24,745 nucleotides of DNA from a virus. The notes under the pieces are model-generated. The model made no database searches. It worked only from the letters and a program-made list of their open reading frames with translations, and had not been told where the DNA came from. The position numbers were made by a program, and so were the translations under genes. Location of the stretch: the IMG/VR virus record IMGVR_UViG_3300012936_000157, positions 1 to 24,745 of that record; one strand, given 5' to 3'. Of this stretch, positions 8,086 to 15,677 are shown piece after piece (position 1 is the first letter of the stretch; each line of letters starts with the position of its first letter).

Positions 8086-9058
8086 AATTTTTAGAAGATC
8101 AGTAAAGGATAGACGTAAAGGGAACAGTTGGGATTTGCTATATCATTTAAAAGAAGGCATAGAAGCATCAGGCGATGAGGCAGTAATCGTAAACGAACAC
8201 AGAACAGGACCTACAGTTCCAGGCGAGATGACCCCGACTGCACCAATGGCGGCAATGTTTGGCTACGGTGGTGATAAGCAAATGCATCACACCAAAGGCA
8301 GACGTAGAGAACTTGCAGATAACTGTAGAGCAAAAAAGATACCATTAATAACATTCGATGGGGGTCTACTGTCTAGTTTTGGCAACGTATCAACATCTCC
8401 CGATCATCATTTTAGAGTTGCATTGTATACTCCAATGAATGACGGCAACTTTCTATCTGATAATAGTCCTAGCGATCGTTGGGACATGATGGTCAAAAAA
8501 TTCAAAGTTAAGTACGAGCCATGGCGCAAGTCTGATCAAAAGGACCCTATAATATTTGTGCTTCAACCTAAAGACAACTGGAGCATGAATGAACTTGATC
8601 CAATAGAATGGTTCAAAGGTGTATATGACAAACTGAGGCCTATTACTGATAGGAAATTTATTGTGCGGCCACATCCAAATCACGTTGCACCAATAGTTGA
8701 TCGTAAAGACGAGTTACCGGAAGACATAGAATTACAATATACACAAAAGCATTTTTCAGGAGATGAAAAGAAGTTCTATAGATTCCATTTCCAAGAAGCA
8801 ATATCAAATGCACATGCAGTTGTAACGCACAACTCAACAGCAAGTACTGACAGTTGCATACGAGGTATACCCACTTTCTGCACATCTGATCTCGCTCTAT
8901 GTTGGGACGTATGCAACAAAGATTTGAACAATATCGAGACTCCCGAATACCCAGACAGAACTCAATGGGTGCATGACCTTGGATACAAGATGTGGAGCAT
9001 CAAAGAAATCAGAGACGGAACAGTTTACAAAAGGTTCAAATCAAAACTAGGTTTGTAA
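8075..9058 (+). CDS. Capsular polysaccharide synthesis-type protein (GT-B-like), paralogue 3
   Basis: A 327-residue, somewhat longer member of the family. It has a full RPHPNH motif (about residues 197-202, KFIVRPHPN). The family block VVTHNSTASTDSCIRGIPTFC follows (about 249-269), then WDVCNKDLNNIETPEYPDR and LGYKMWSIKEIRDGT near the C-terminus. In GT-B capsule enzymes the RPHP and the Ser-Thr turn line the donor site. It overlaps the gene before it by 11 bases and the next gene by TAATG (9056-9060). Its N-terminal 150 residues share little with the other copies, so the acceptor side may differ. Function is inferred from the motif layout only. Confidence 0.65.
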   Translation: MKVEIFRRSVKDRRKGNSWDLLYHLKEGIEASGDEAVIVNEHRTGPTVPGEMTPTAPMAAMFGYGGDKQMHHTKGRRRELADNCRAKKIPLITFDGGLLSSFGNVSTSPDHHFRVALYTPMNDGNFLSDNSPSDRWDMMVKKFKVKYEPWRKSDQKDPIIFVLQPKDNWSMNELDPIEWFKGVYDKLRPITDRKFIVRPHPNHVAPIVDRKDELPEDIELQYTQKHFSGDEKKFYRFHFQEAISNAHAVVTHNSTASTDSCIRGIPTFCTSDLALCWDVCNKDLNNIETPEYPDRTQWVHDLGYKMWSIKEIRDGTVYKRFKSKLGL

Positions 9059-10773
9059 TGTGCGGCATATATGGCATAACAGACAATGATCCTAAATTCA
9101 TTGAGGATTATTTAGAAATATGTAAACACAGAGGCCCAGACGGTTCCAACATATATTCATCGAGTAAAGTAACACTAGGCCACAACCTTTTAAGCATAAT
9201 GGCAGATCCAGACAAGTCGCAACAGCCATGGATTACGCCAAAAGGCAACCGCCTCGTGTACAATGGTGAGATCTTCAATTACGATCAACTAGTGAAAAAA
9301 TATAAAGAATTCAAAGATACCACAGGGTGCGACACCGAATTACTTGCTTGGGGTTTAGACCAATATGGGATTGATTTCTTAGACGAAATTGATTCCATGC
9401 ATGGCTTTGCCTACTACAATTACCAAAATGAAACCATAACGCTATCTCGCGACCATGCTGGCATCAAACCATTGTACTACGCTGAGATCGATCGAGGACT
9501 AGTGTTTGCGTCAGAAATCAAAGGAATGTTAGATATTGTGCCAAATGCAAGAACACTTGACAATCTTGCTTGTAGTATGATGACCAAAGCAGGCACCAAT
9601 CCATTGAGGAACACCTTGTTTACGAATATCAAAAAAGTCTTACCTGGCGAAACAATAGTTTATGACATAGTTGAAAAGACTATCGATTATGCAAAAAGAA
9701 TTTACGTGAAACCAAACGCCAACAAAGATTATTCTAAAAGTGAATTGAAAGAAATGTTTGCTCTAGCAGTAAGACAGTGTTGTATAGGACAAAGAGAAAT
9801 AGGGGTATTCTTAAGTGGAGGCATAGATTCATCTATTGTTGCATATGAATTACAACAATTCAAGAACAAGGTTAACTCTTTCACGAATAGAATCACACCC
9901 GAGACAGTTGCCGATGAAGACTACAACAGCGATTCTAAAGTAGCAAAGAAGTTTGCCAAAGAACAAAATTTTAATCATCATGATGTTGTAATCTCACCGG
10001 CGGAGTATCTATCTGCATGGGAAGACAGTATATGGTTCCAAGAACAACCAATATATAATCCTAGCAACGCGATGTATTGTTACACAAACAAATATCTTGC
10101 AGATCACAAAATAATTGTAACACTTGCAGGAGACATGGGAGACGAATTATTTGGTGGTTACCCAAAATATTTAGAACTATACAATACAAAAGACAAACCA
10201 AAGTCGTGGCGAGAACTGTTACAATTATGGATGCAAAGAATTAGAAAGGGCAGTTACGCATTGACTGATACACCAGAGGACGACGAGGTCTTGCTAAATG
10301 AATTAGAAAATTGCTACAGCGACGAGTTATGGAATCCAGATGATCCAACTGCTTCATACATGGCTTTAGATTGTGTTGCACAGGTGCCTGACTGTTTCCT
10401 TGCACGTAATGACAATTACGGAATGGCCTACAGCATGGAAGGTAGATTTCCTTTGGCATCTAAAAAGTTTATGCAATATTGCCTAGATATCAAATCTGAA
10501 CACAAGTTCAAGGGAGGAAGTGTAAAGGCATTGGTTAAAGACTCATACAGGAAGTTTCTTCCCGATTACATACTAGACAAGCCAAAGACAGGATGGACTG
10601 TGCCAATTGGTTATTGGATAATGGACGGTGTAGATAAAAAATTAAGTGAAGTGTATGCAGAGACCATTGGTGCAGATAGGTTGAAACTGGTTGGTAGATC
10701 ACAGAAGATTGGAAAAAGGTTAATACCGGAATGGCAAATAAAAAGTTGGAAGGAAAAATATCAAATTAAATAA
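9058..10773 (+). CDS. asnB: Asparagine synthetase (glutamine-hydrolysing)
   Basis: A 571-residue, full-length class II glutamine amidotransferase plus synthetase (E. coli AsnB is 554 aa). Met1-Cys2 gives the catalytic cysteine in MCGIYGI. The glutaminase side shows HRGPDG, YNGEIFNY, DTELL and RDHAGIKPLYY. The synthetase side has the PP-loop SGGIDSS at about 253-259 and the AGDMGDELFGGY segment at about 358-369. The reaction takes Asp, Gln and ATP to Asn. Phage and sugar-cluster relatives sometimes amidate carboxyl groups of uronic acids instead, and the location among sugar genes favours that reading here. The start at 9058 is fixed by the required Cys2; an earlier in-frame start at 8992 would be wrong. 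It overlaps the gene before it by TAATG. Confidence 0.9.
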   Translation: MCGIYGITDNDPKFIEDYLEICKHRGPDGSNIYSSSKVTLGHNLLSIMADPDKSQQPWITPKGNRLVYNGEIFNYDQLVKKYKEFKDTTGCDTELLAWGLDQYGIDFLDEIDSMHGFAYYNYQNETITLSRDHAGIKPLYYAEIDRGLVFASEIKGMLDIVPNARTLDNLACSMMTKAGTNPLRNTLFTNIKKVLPGETIVYDIVEKTIDYAKRIYVKPNANKDYSKSELKEMFALAVRQCCIGQREIGVFLSGGIDSSIVAYELQQFKNKVNSFTNRITPETVADEDYNSDSKVAKKFAKEQNFNHHDVVISPAEYLSAWEDSIWFQEQPIYNPSNAMYCYTNKYLADHKIIVTLAGDMGDELFGGYPKYLELYNTKDKPKSWRELLQLWMQRIRKGSYALTDTPEDDEVLLNELENCYSDELWNPDDPTASYMALDCVAQVPDCFLARNDNYGMAYSMEGRFPLASKKFMQYCLDIKSEHKFKGGSVKALVKDSYRKFLPDYILDKPKTGWTVPIGYWIMDGVDKKLSEVYAETIGADRLKLVGRSQKIGKRLIPEWQIKSWKEKYQIK

Positions 10774-10777
10774 TACC

Positions 10778-11698
10778 ATGCCTACACTAGCAGTAGTAAC
10801 AACTTTTCCACCAAACAGATGGACAGCATATGCCAAAAGGATGTTGGAAAGCCACATTGAATTCTGGCCGGACGATGTTATTCTGTATGCATACCATGAA
10901 GGTGAAAAGCCTGAACTCGAACACGCAAAGATAAAATTTGTCAATATCGAAGACGTCAACCCCGAATTAGTAAAATTCAAACAAAGACACAAGAATGACC
11001 CTGTGGCCAATGGAGAAGTGGATGAAATACCTGGTGGTGTGCGAAGAAATCCAAACGCAGGTAAAAATGACAGAGGTAAAGGATCTTATCTATGGGACGC
11101 TGTGAGATTTGCTCATAAAACGTTTGCCGTTGATCATGCACTTAAAAACATCGACGCAGATTATGTGTTGTGGCTGGATGCGGACACATACACATTTAGA
11201 AAAATTACTACGGAGTTCGTCACAGGATTACTTCCAGAAAACAAACTTGTAAACTATCTAGGCAGAGGTGACAAATATCCAGAATGTGGTTGGGTGTGCT
11301 ACAACAGAATGCATCCAAAAATTTCAGAGTTCATGCAGTATTGGACAGACCTTTACATAAAAGACACAATATTTGAAGAGTTGGAATGGCACGACAGTTA
11401 TCTGTTCTGGCAGTGTGTCAAACGTATAGCACCCAACGACGGAGTTGACATAGGTAAAGGTGCAGGGGCAAAAGGTCACCATGTGTTCATCAATAGTGTT
11501 TTAGGAGCATACATCGACCACATGAAAGGCAAAAGGAAAGTAAAAGGAAAAAGTAGCAAAAGCGATCTGCGTGGAGATAGAAACGAAGACTACTGGAAGA
11601 ACGTGGAGAACTATGATCCGTTTGGTGGTGTAAAGTTTGATCCGAAGCAGGCAGAGGACATCGTAAGCAAAGTTGCCAAAGGAAAGCAGGGTAACTAA
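10778..11698 (+). CDS. GT-A-type glycosyltransferase
   Basis: A 306-residue protein with the marks of a GT-A transferase. The N-terminal strand is LAVVTTFPPNRW, a DxD metal site sits in LWLDADTYTF (Asp134-x-Asp136), and a late acidic segment EWHDSYLFW at about 207-215 could supply the catalytic acid. The last 60 residues are Lys- and Arg-rich (KGKRKVKGKSS), which may be a flexible basic tail or a membrane or nucleic-acid contact. The start lies four bases after the asparagine synthetase stop. The stop overlaps the next ATG (TAATG at 11696-11700). The donor is not known. It differs clearly from the GT at 534, so it is not a recent copy. Confidence 0.65.
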   Translation: MPTLAVVTTFPPNRWTAYAKRMLESHIEFWPDDVILYAYHEGEKPELEHAKIKFVNIEDVNPELVKFKQRHKNDPVANGEVDEIPGGVRRNPNAGKNDRGKGSYLWDAVRFAHKTFAVDHALKNIDADYVLWLDADTYTFRKITTEFVTGLLPENKLVNYLGRGDKYPECGWVCYNRMHPKISEFMQYWTDLYIKDTIFEELEWHDSYLFWQCVKRIAPNDGVDIGKGAGAKGHHVFINSVLGAYIDHMKGKRKVKGKSSKSDLRGDRNEDYWKNVENYDPFGGVKFDPKQAEDIVSKVAKGKQGN

Positions 11699-12570
11699 TG
11701 AGGATAGAAGCATGGCCCGAGTATGGCCCTTTGAACTCTAAAAACATTTTTTCAAAATTTATAAGTTCGGTGCAGAATACCGGAGACACTGTAAGTGTCA
11801 ACAAAGAAACCAATGGCGACGTTGCTGTTATATGGAGTGTGCTATGGCGTGGCAGAATGGCACAATACAAAAGGATTTGGGACAGATATAGAAAACAAGG
11901 CAAGCCAGTTATTGTAATAGAAGTAGGAGGACTACGTAGGAATCTTAGTTTCAAAATAGGAATAAACGGCATCAACAGAGATGCTGATTTCGCCAACCAA
12001 AAGTACGATGACAAGCGTTGGCCTCTATTCAACCATGAACTGCGTCCTTGGAATCCAACGGGGGATATAATCGTAATATGTGGTCAACACGACTCTTCGG
12101 AGCAATGGAAAGGACTTCCGAGGATGTCTCAATGGATAGAACAACAGATTACAACAATAAGAAAATTTACAACTCGCCCAATACTAGTAAGACCGCATCC
12201 GCGAAATCAGATTCAATTTCAAGAATCAAAATTTGAGAACGTTAAAGTTAGATTGCCAAGAAGAGATTACAGAACATATGACGACACAGATTTCAAAGCC
12301 ACACTAGAAAGGACTTGGGCAGTAGTGAATCATTCTAGTAACCCTGCCATGGAGGCAGTAATTAAAGGGATACCTGTATTTGTATCAGAGTCTAGTCTAT
12401 GCCACGATGTTGGCAATGTAAAGTTAGAAGATATCAACACACCAGCGATGCCAAACAGGCACACGTGGGCACACAAACTTGCATACACCGAGTGGTTCGA
12501 GGACGAGATAGAACAAGGTCTACCATGGGCAAGAATAAAGAAAAGACTTGAGGAGAAATACTTGAAATGA
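11698..12570 (+). CDS. Capsular polysaccharide synthesis-type protein (GT-B-like), paralogue 4
   Basis: A 290-residue member of the four-copy family and the one with the cleanest motifs. RPHPRN lies at 165-170 in TTRPILVRPHPRNQ. VVNHSSNPAMEAVIKGIPVF spans 209-228, the turn HDVGNVKLEDINTP 236-249, and LAYTEWFEDEIEQG 261-274. DVGNV is also found in paralogue 1. These fit the donor-binding half of a capsule-type GT-B enzyme. The N-terminal half contains WSVLWRGRM and VIVIEVGGLRR, which look like the other Rossmann-like domain. It overlaps the 2OG oxygenase gene after it by four bases (12567-12570). Confidence 0.7.
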   Translation: MRIEAWPEYGPLNSKNIFSKFISSVQNTGDTVSVNKETNGDVAVIWSVLWRGRMAQYKRIWDRYRKQGKPVIVIEVGGLRRNLSFKIGINGINRDADFANQKYDDKRWPLFNHELRPWNPTGDIIVICGQHDSSEQWKGLPRMSQWIEQQITTIRKFTTRPILVRPHPRNQIQFQESKFENVKVRLPRRDYRTYDDTDFKATLERTWAVVNHSSNPAMEAVIKGIPVFVSESSLCHDVGNVKLEDINTPAMPNRHTWAHKLAYTEWFEDEIEQGLPWARIKKRLEEKYLK

Positions 12571-13070
12571 AAATCATAGATAATTTTCTAAAGCCAGAAG
12601 ATCTAGAGGATCTGAAAAGCATAGTGCTTGGCACAAACTTTCCATGGTACATGAACGACGGTGTAACAACCATAGGCGACGGATACATACAATTCACACA
12701 CTTGATATACAAAGACGATGCGTTCACAAGTTCTTACACTCTAGGTGGATTGGACATATTCAAAGAACTTCTTGGATTCAAAAAAATATTACGTGCAAAA
12801 TTCAACTTGTTACAAAGGACTGATAAGATAATAGAACACGGACTACACACAGATCTAGCGGAACCGGACAGCAAAGTCAAGACTGCAATATTGTATCTCA
12901 ACACAAATAATGGCTATACAAAATTTGAAAACGGAGATATAATAGAATCAGTAGAAAACAGATTGGTCTTGTTTGACGGTAATGTGCAACACGCTGGAAG
13001 CACATGCACTGATAAAAAATACAGAGCAGTATTCAATTTAAATTTTGAGGTAGACAATGAAAACAATTAA
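12567..13070 (+). CDS. 2OG-Fe(II) oxygenase, short type
   Basis: A 167-residue compact dioxygenase. The triad is His94-x-Asp96 (HGLHTDLAEP) and His142 (VQHAGST), with a 2OG-binding Arg153 in KKYRAVFNLNFE. Strands KTAILYLNTNNGYTKFENGD and NRLVLFDGN form the jelly-roll core. It is much shorter than the oxygenase at 6539 and belongs to a different branch, common in marine T4-like phages. It is probably translationally coupled to the capsule-type gene before it (ATGA). The start overlap with the gene after it is 14 bases. Substrates of this branch are mostly unknown; a role in glycan or protein hydroxylation is inference. Confidence 0.85.
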   Translation: MKIIDNFLKPEDLEDLKSIVLGTNFPWYMNDGVTTIGDGYIQFTHLIYKDDAFTSSYTLGGLDIFKELLGFKKILRAKFNLLQRTDKIIEHGLHTDLAEPDSKVKTAILYLNTNNGYTKFENGDIIESVENRLVLFDGNVQHAGSTCTDKKYRAVFNLNFEVDNENN

Positions 13071-13812
13071 CATAGGTCAGAGAAACATTATTGAACCAAT
13101 AGAATTCAAAAAGTACGAAGGTGAAGATGTCTGTGTAAGCACCGTTATACGTAAAGGCAAACGTATACAAGAGTGGCAATTTTATCCAGACAAGGTCAAT
13201 TGTGAGCCACGTGGTAACGCATACGTCATAGGTAACGGGCCGTCACGGAAACACTTTGACCTTAACAAATTGAAAGAGACAGGCCAGACTTATGGCTGTA
13301 ATGCATTATACAGAGATTACATGCCGGACTTTATTTTTTCTGTGGATACAAAAATGACACAGCAGATGGTGGCAGACGAAGTTGGACTGAAAACAATACA
13401 CTATGCACCTGCACTAGAAGTAAACAGGAAACAAAGTAAAGGCATGCTACATCTAATACCCAACAATCCTCACTGGATATCAGGTAACGCCGCTTTTTGG
13501 ACAGCAGGTGTGCATGGACACACGAGCATTTATCTATTGGGATTTGATTTTCGAGAATACGGAAAAGGCGAACTGAACAACATATATCAAGACACAGATT
13601 GTTATGGAGAACGTAATGATGATAAGATATTCGAAGGCTGGTTGAAACAATTCAGAGATATGTTAAAGATGAGACCTTATGTGAATTACACTGTTGTGCA
13701 TGACAACCCACCTGAATTTCTAAACTATTTGCAGACAGGCACAGACCTAGGAAACAGTAAAGTGATTAGTTACGCGGAATTTGAAAAGGTACTAACACCT
13801 GGACAGGCCTAG
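13057..13812 (+). CDS. GT42/DUF115-like protein
   Basis: A 251-residue protein whose central segment reads VIGNGPSRKHFDLNKL (residues 57-72), then YGCNALYRDYMPDFIFSVD (79-97). The GNGPS turn, the following Asn-rich strand and the Asp in SVD are typical of GT42 sialyltransferases such as CstII and of DUF115 proteins related to them. Both groups bind CMP-sugar-like or pterin-type nucleotides. FDFREYGKGEL around 164-174 could be part of the acceptor side. The first 55 residues have no match that I recognise. It closes the plus-strand island and overlaps the SprT-like gene tail to tail by 21 bases. If GT42-like, it could add a sialic-acid or related sugar, but no CMP-sugar synthase is visible in the window. 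Confidence 0.6.
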   Translation: MKTINIGQRNIIEPIEFKKYEGEDVCVSTVIRKGKRIQEWQFYPDKVNCEPRGNAYVIGNGPSRKHFDLNKLKETGQTYGCNALYRDYMPDFIFSVDTKMTQQMVADEVGLKTIHYAPALEVNRKQSKGMLHLIPNNPHWISGNAAFWTAGVHGHTSIYLLGFDFREYGKGELNNIYQDTDCYGERNDDKIFEGWLKQFRDMLKMRPYVNYTVVHDNPPEFLNYLQTGTDLGNSKVISYAEFEKVLTPGQA

Positions 13813-14286
13813 ACCTGCATTCTTAAATTTATTTTTCCAAGCAAAGAAATTTTTGTTGTGATTTGCATATGGATCTTGCACCCATGTCATCTGGTAAAGA
13901 TGCACCATTTCGTGTGCTAAAGTCTCTATAAAGTCTTTCCATTTAGGAAATTTACAATGCAGTTCTATATAGAATTCAACATCTATGTGATAAGGAATCA
14001 CACGCTGGTCAAACTTGCCTTTTGGAGTTTTTCTGTTGTCCCAATTGGCAACACATCTGCCCCAATCGTTATGTAATTTCTTGACTTGAATGTGTACCAT
14101 TGGTAATCTGCTGTTAAAAAGTCCTCTGTTTATAACCTTGAACCAATGATATGCTTGTTCTTGCGTAGGCTTAAAACCTTTAATATTTTTGTGCCTAGTC
14201 AGAGTATTTTCCAACTTAACTTTAAGTTGTTTTCTAGCATTTACCTTTTTACTTTTAGTTTTTTTCACGGTTGACAATATTACCAA
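13792..14286 (-). CDS. SprT-like zinc metallopeptidase
   Basis: A 164-residue SprT/Spartan-type protein. The zinc site is HEMVH at 125-129 (ETLAHEMVHLYQ), with a third His at 143 in ANHNKNFFAWKNKF, the usual spacing for the family. An N-terminal Lys-rich tail (about 1-25) could bind DNA. Eukaryotic Spartan cuts DNA-protein crosslinks; the function of phage copies is unsettled. No ATG is available in the first 60 codons, so it must start at TTG (14286 or 14277) or GTG (14268), each without a clear ribosome site. The start lies in the promoter region of the replication operon on the other strand. The stop runs 21 bases into the gene before it. Confidence 0.75.
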   Translation of the reverse strand: MVILSTVKKTKSKKVNARKQLKVKLENTLTRHKNIKGFKPTQEQAYHWFKVINRGLFNSRLPMVHIQVKKLHNDWGRCVANWDNRKTPKGKFDQRVIPYHIDVEFYIELHCKFPKWKDFIETLAHEMVHLYQMTWVQDPYANHNKNFFAWKNKFKNAGLGLSRC

Positions 14287-14298
14287 TTATGTTATACT
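14271..14298 (+). promoter_or_regulatory. Sigma70-type extended -10 promoter for the replication operon
   Basis: TTGACA (14271-14276, perfect) lies 16 bases before TATACT (14293-14298, one mismatch to TATAAT), with TGT just upstream of the -10 giving TGTTATACT. The ATG of the HARP-like gene follows 22 bases after the -10, a normal short leader. The core AATTATGTTATA is the same as in the promoter at 5431-5460, so both are likely read by the same host-type holoenzyme early in infection. The -35 falls inside the TTG/GTG start region of the minus-strand gene. Confidence 0.75.
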
Positions 14299-14320
14299 AT
14301 TAATAATTATCTAAAATACC

Positions 14321-15676
14321 ATGACAGAAATGCACACAGATTTGCCAAAAACTATTAACGAAGCACTTAAAATACTAGCATATAATGATTATTTTTGGTC
14401 AGCAGGTCCGGATGCACCAAATATGAAGATTAAACCCCATCCTAAGGATTTTCAAACTGTGAAATCACTAGCGGAATCGCAATACGCTTGGACAGAAAAA
14501 CAGGCCAGATTGGCATTGGTAATTTTGAAAAGATATCTTACGAAATTCCAAGCACACGGTATGGACATAAAAAAATTGTTGGATAACCCACAGTATGAAG
14601 AACCATTCAGGATAATAAGTTTCGATAAGAGCATTGAGAAATACAAAGACGAAGAGGGAGTGGACAGAATTGAAATGAAATTTCCGTATCACAAAAAAGT
14701 AATACAACTGATCAGATGTATGAAAGACAAAAAAGGAATGCCCGCAGGCTACAGCCAATATGACGGTGAGGCAAAGAAATGGACTTTCCTACATAGTGAT
14801 GTCACTGCATACTACCTAACACTAATTGCAGTGCGTTATGATTTCAAATTCAGTGATGATGGTTTACTTAATGACTATGAAAAGATTAGAAAAGAGATTG
14901 CTGGATTTAGGCAACCAACAGCGGTACAAATAGGTGGTGAGATTGTTTTGAGAGATGCACCAAATTCATTGCAAGAATATTGGAACAAAAAGATCAAACC
15001 AATGACTCCATTACAACAAGTGGACGCTTTGAAAAATTTAAGCATACCTACAAAAGGAATAACGGTAAAAGCAAATACTATAATTGGACATAAAATTGCA
15101 CACAACGACTACCACAAACTTTGGATAGACTCCAAAGGCTTTTCAAAATACGAAGTTGTAAAAGGACTAGCCGAACTAGATTGTTTTCCGTTGATGATGC
15201 CTGTCAGTGGCGACATACACATGGAAGAAGAGGTCAAGGACTTCTGGGAGTGGATGAATGCATTCAAGGCACACGGTATAGACATTTTGACTGAATGCAG
15301 TTGGGGGTTTGATGTGAAAGAACCAATCTACAAAAAAGATTTGGATAGGCACGACTCTGACAGAACTTATCTTGTAGATAACCAAAAGCCTCATGAGTTC
15401 TTTGAAAACTTGTACGAACTGCATCAAATGAGCAAACAATTCAAATTGATAAATGAGAAAACCAAAATTATATTTGTTCGGAACAGAATACCAAGAGCCC
15501 TTATCAAAAGCAATATCAAGCCTAAGGCTTCACTTGTTGCAGTTGGCGGTGGTTATTACGCAACTGGCACAGACAATCTCAAAAGAATGCTTGAAAATCT
15601 TCCAAAAAAGTTGTATTATAGTGATCACCAACCGAGTAGTTGGGATTGGCATGATCATATTATAATAAAACTTTAG
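14321..15676 (+). CDS. HARP-like domain protein, replication-associated
   Basis: A 451-residue protein with no enzymatic motif that I recognise. Residues 119-178 (FPYHKKVIQLIRCMKDKKG, then YDGEAKKWTF, then a strand ending YDFKFSDD) resemble the HARP domain of SMARCAL1-type annealing helicases. That domain also has a Phe-x-Tyr start, a Tyr-Asp turn and a Lys-x-Trp core. Residues 55-75 (AWTEKQARLALVILKRY) look like a helical DNA-binding approach segment. The C-terminal part ends with an Asp/His-rich SDHQPSSWDWHDH. The gene is first in the operon and is followed two bases later by uvsW. It may be an accessory that supplies the substrate-recognition part to the helicase. Homologues appear to be annotated as hypothetical; the HARP reading is inference. 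Confidence 0.6.
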   Translation: MTEMHTDLPKTINEALKILAYNDYFWSAGPDAPNMKIKPHPKDFQTVKSLAESQYAWTEKQARLALVILKRYLTKFQAHGMDIKKLLDNPQYEEPFRIISFDKSIEKYKDEEGVDRIEMKFPYHKKVIQLIRCMKDKKGMPAGYSQYDGEAKKWTFLHSDVTAYYLTLIAVRYDFKFSDDGLLNDYEKIRKEIAGFRQPTAVQIGGEIVLRDAPNSLQEYWNKKIKPMTPLQQVDALKNLSIPTKGITVKANTIIGHKIAHNDYHKLWIDSKGFSKYEVVKGLAELDCFPLMMPVSGDIHMEEEVKDFWEWMNAFKAHGIDILTECSWGFDVKEPIYKKDLDRHDSDRTYLVDNQKPHEFFENLYELHQMSKQFKLINEKTKIIFVRNRIPRALIKSNIKPKASLVAVGGGYYATGTDNLKRMLENLPKKLYYSDHQPSSWDWHDHIIIKL

Positions 15677-15677
15677 A

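Noticed and set aside
11490-12032. Minus-strand open frame of 180 aa
   Set aside because: It spans the junction of two well-supported plus-strand genes and shows shadow-type composition (many Ser, Leu, Cys, Phe).
1-13812. DNA hypermodification pathway as the role of the sugar island
   Set aside because: No thymidylate- or cytidylate-hydroxymethylase, no known DNA glucosyltransferase and no base-J-type oxygenase is recognised; capsule and surface-sugar families dominate. Kept only as a minor alternative.
13800-13835. Possible hairpin at the convergent junction (CAGG and CCTG with a short loop) before a T-rich stretch
   Set aside because: A four-base stem and a distant T-run are not enough to support a terminator.
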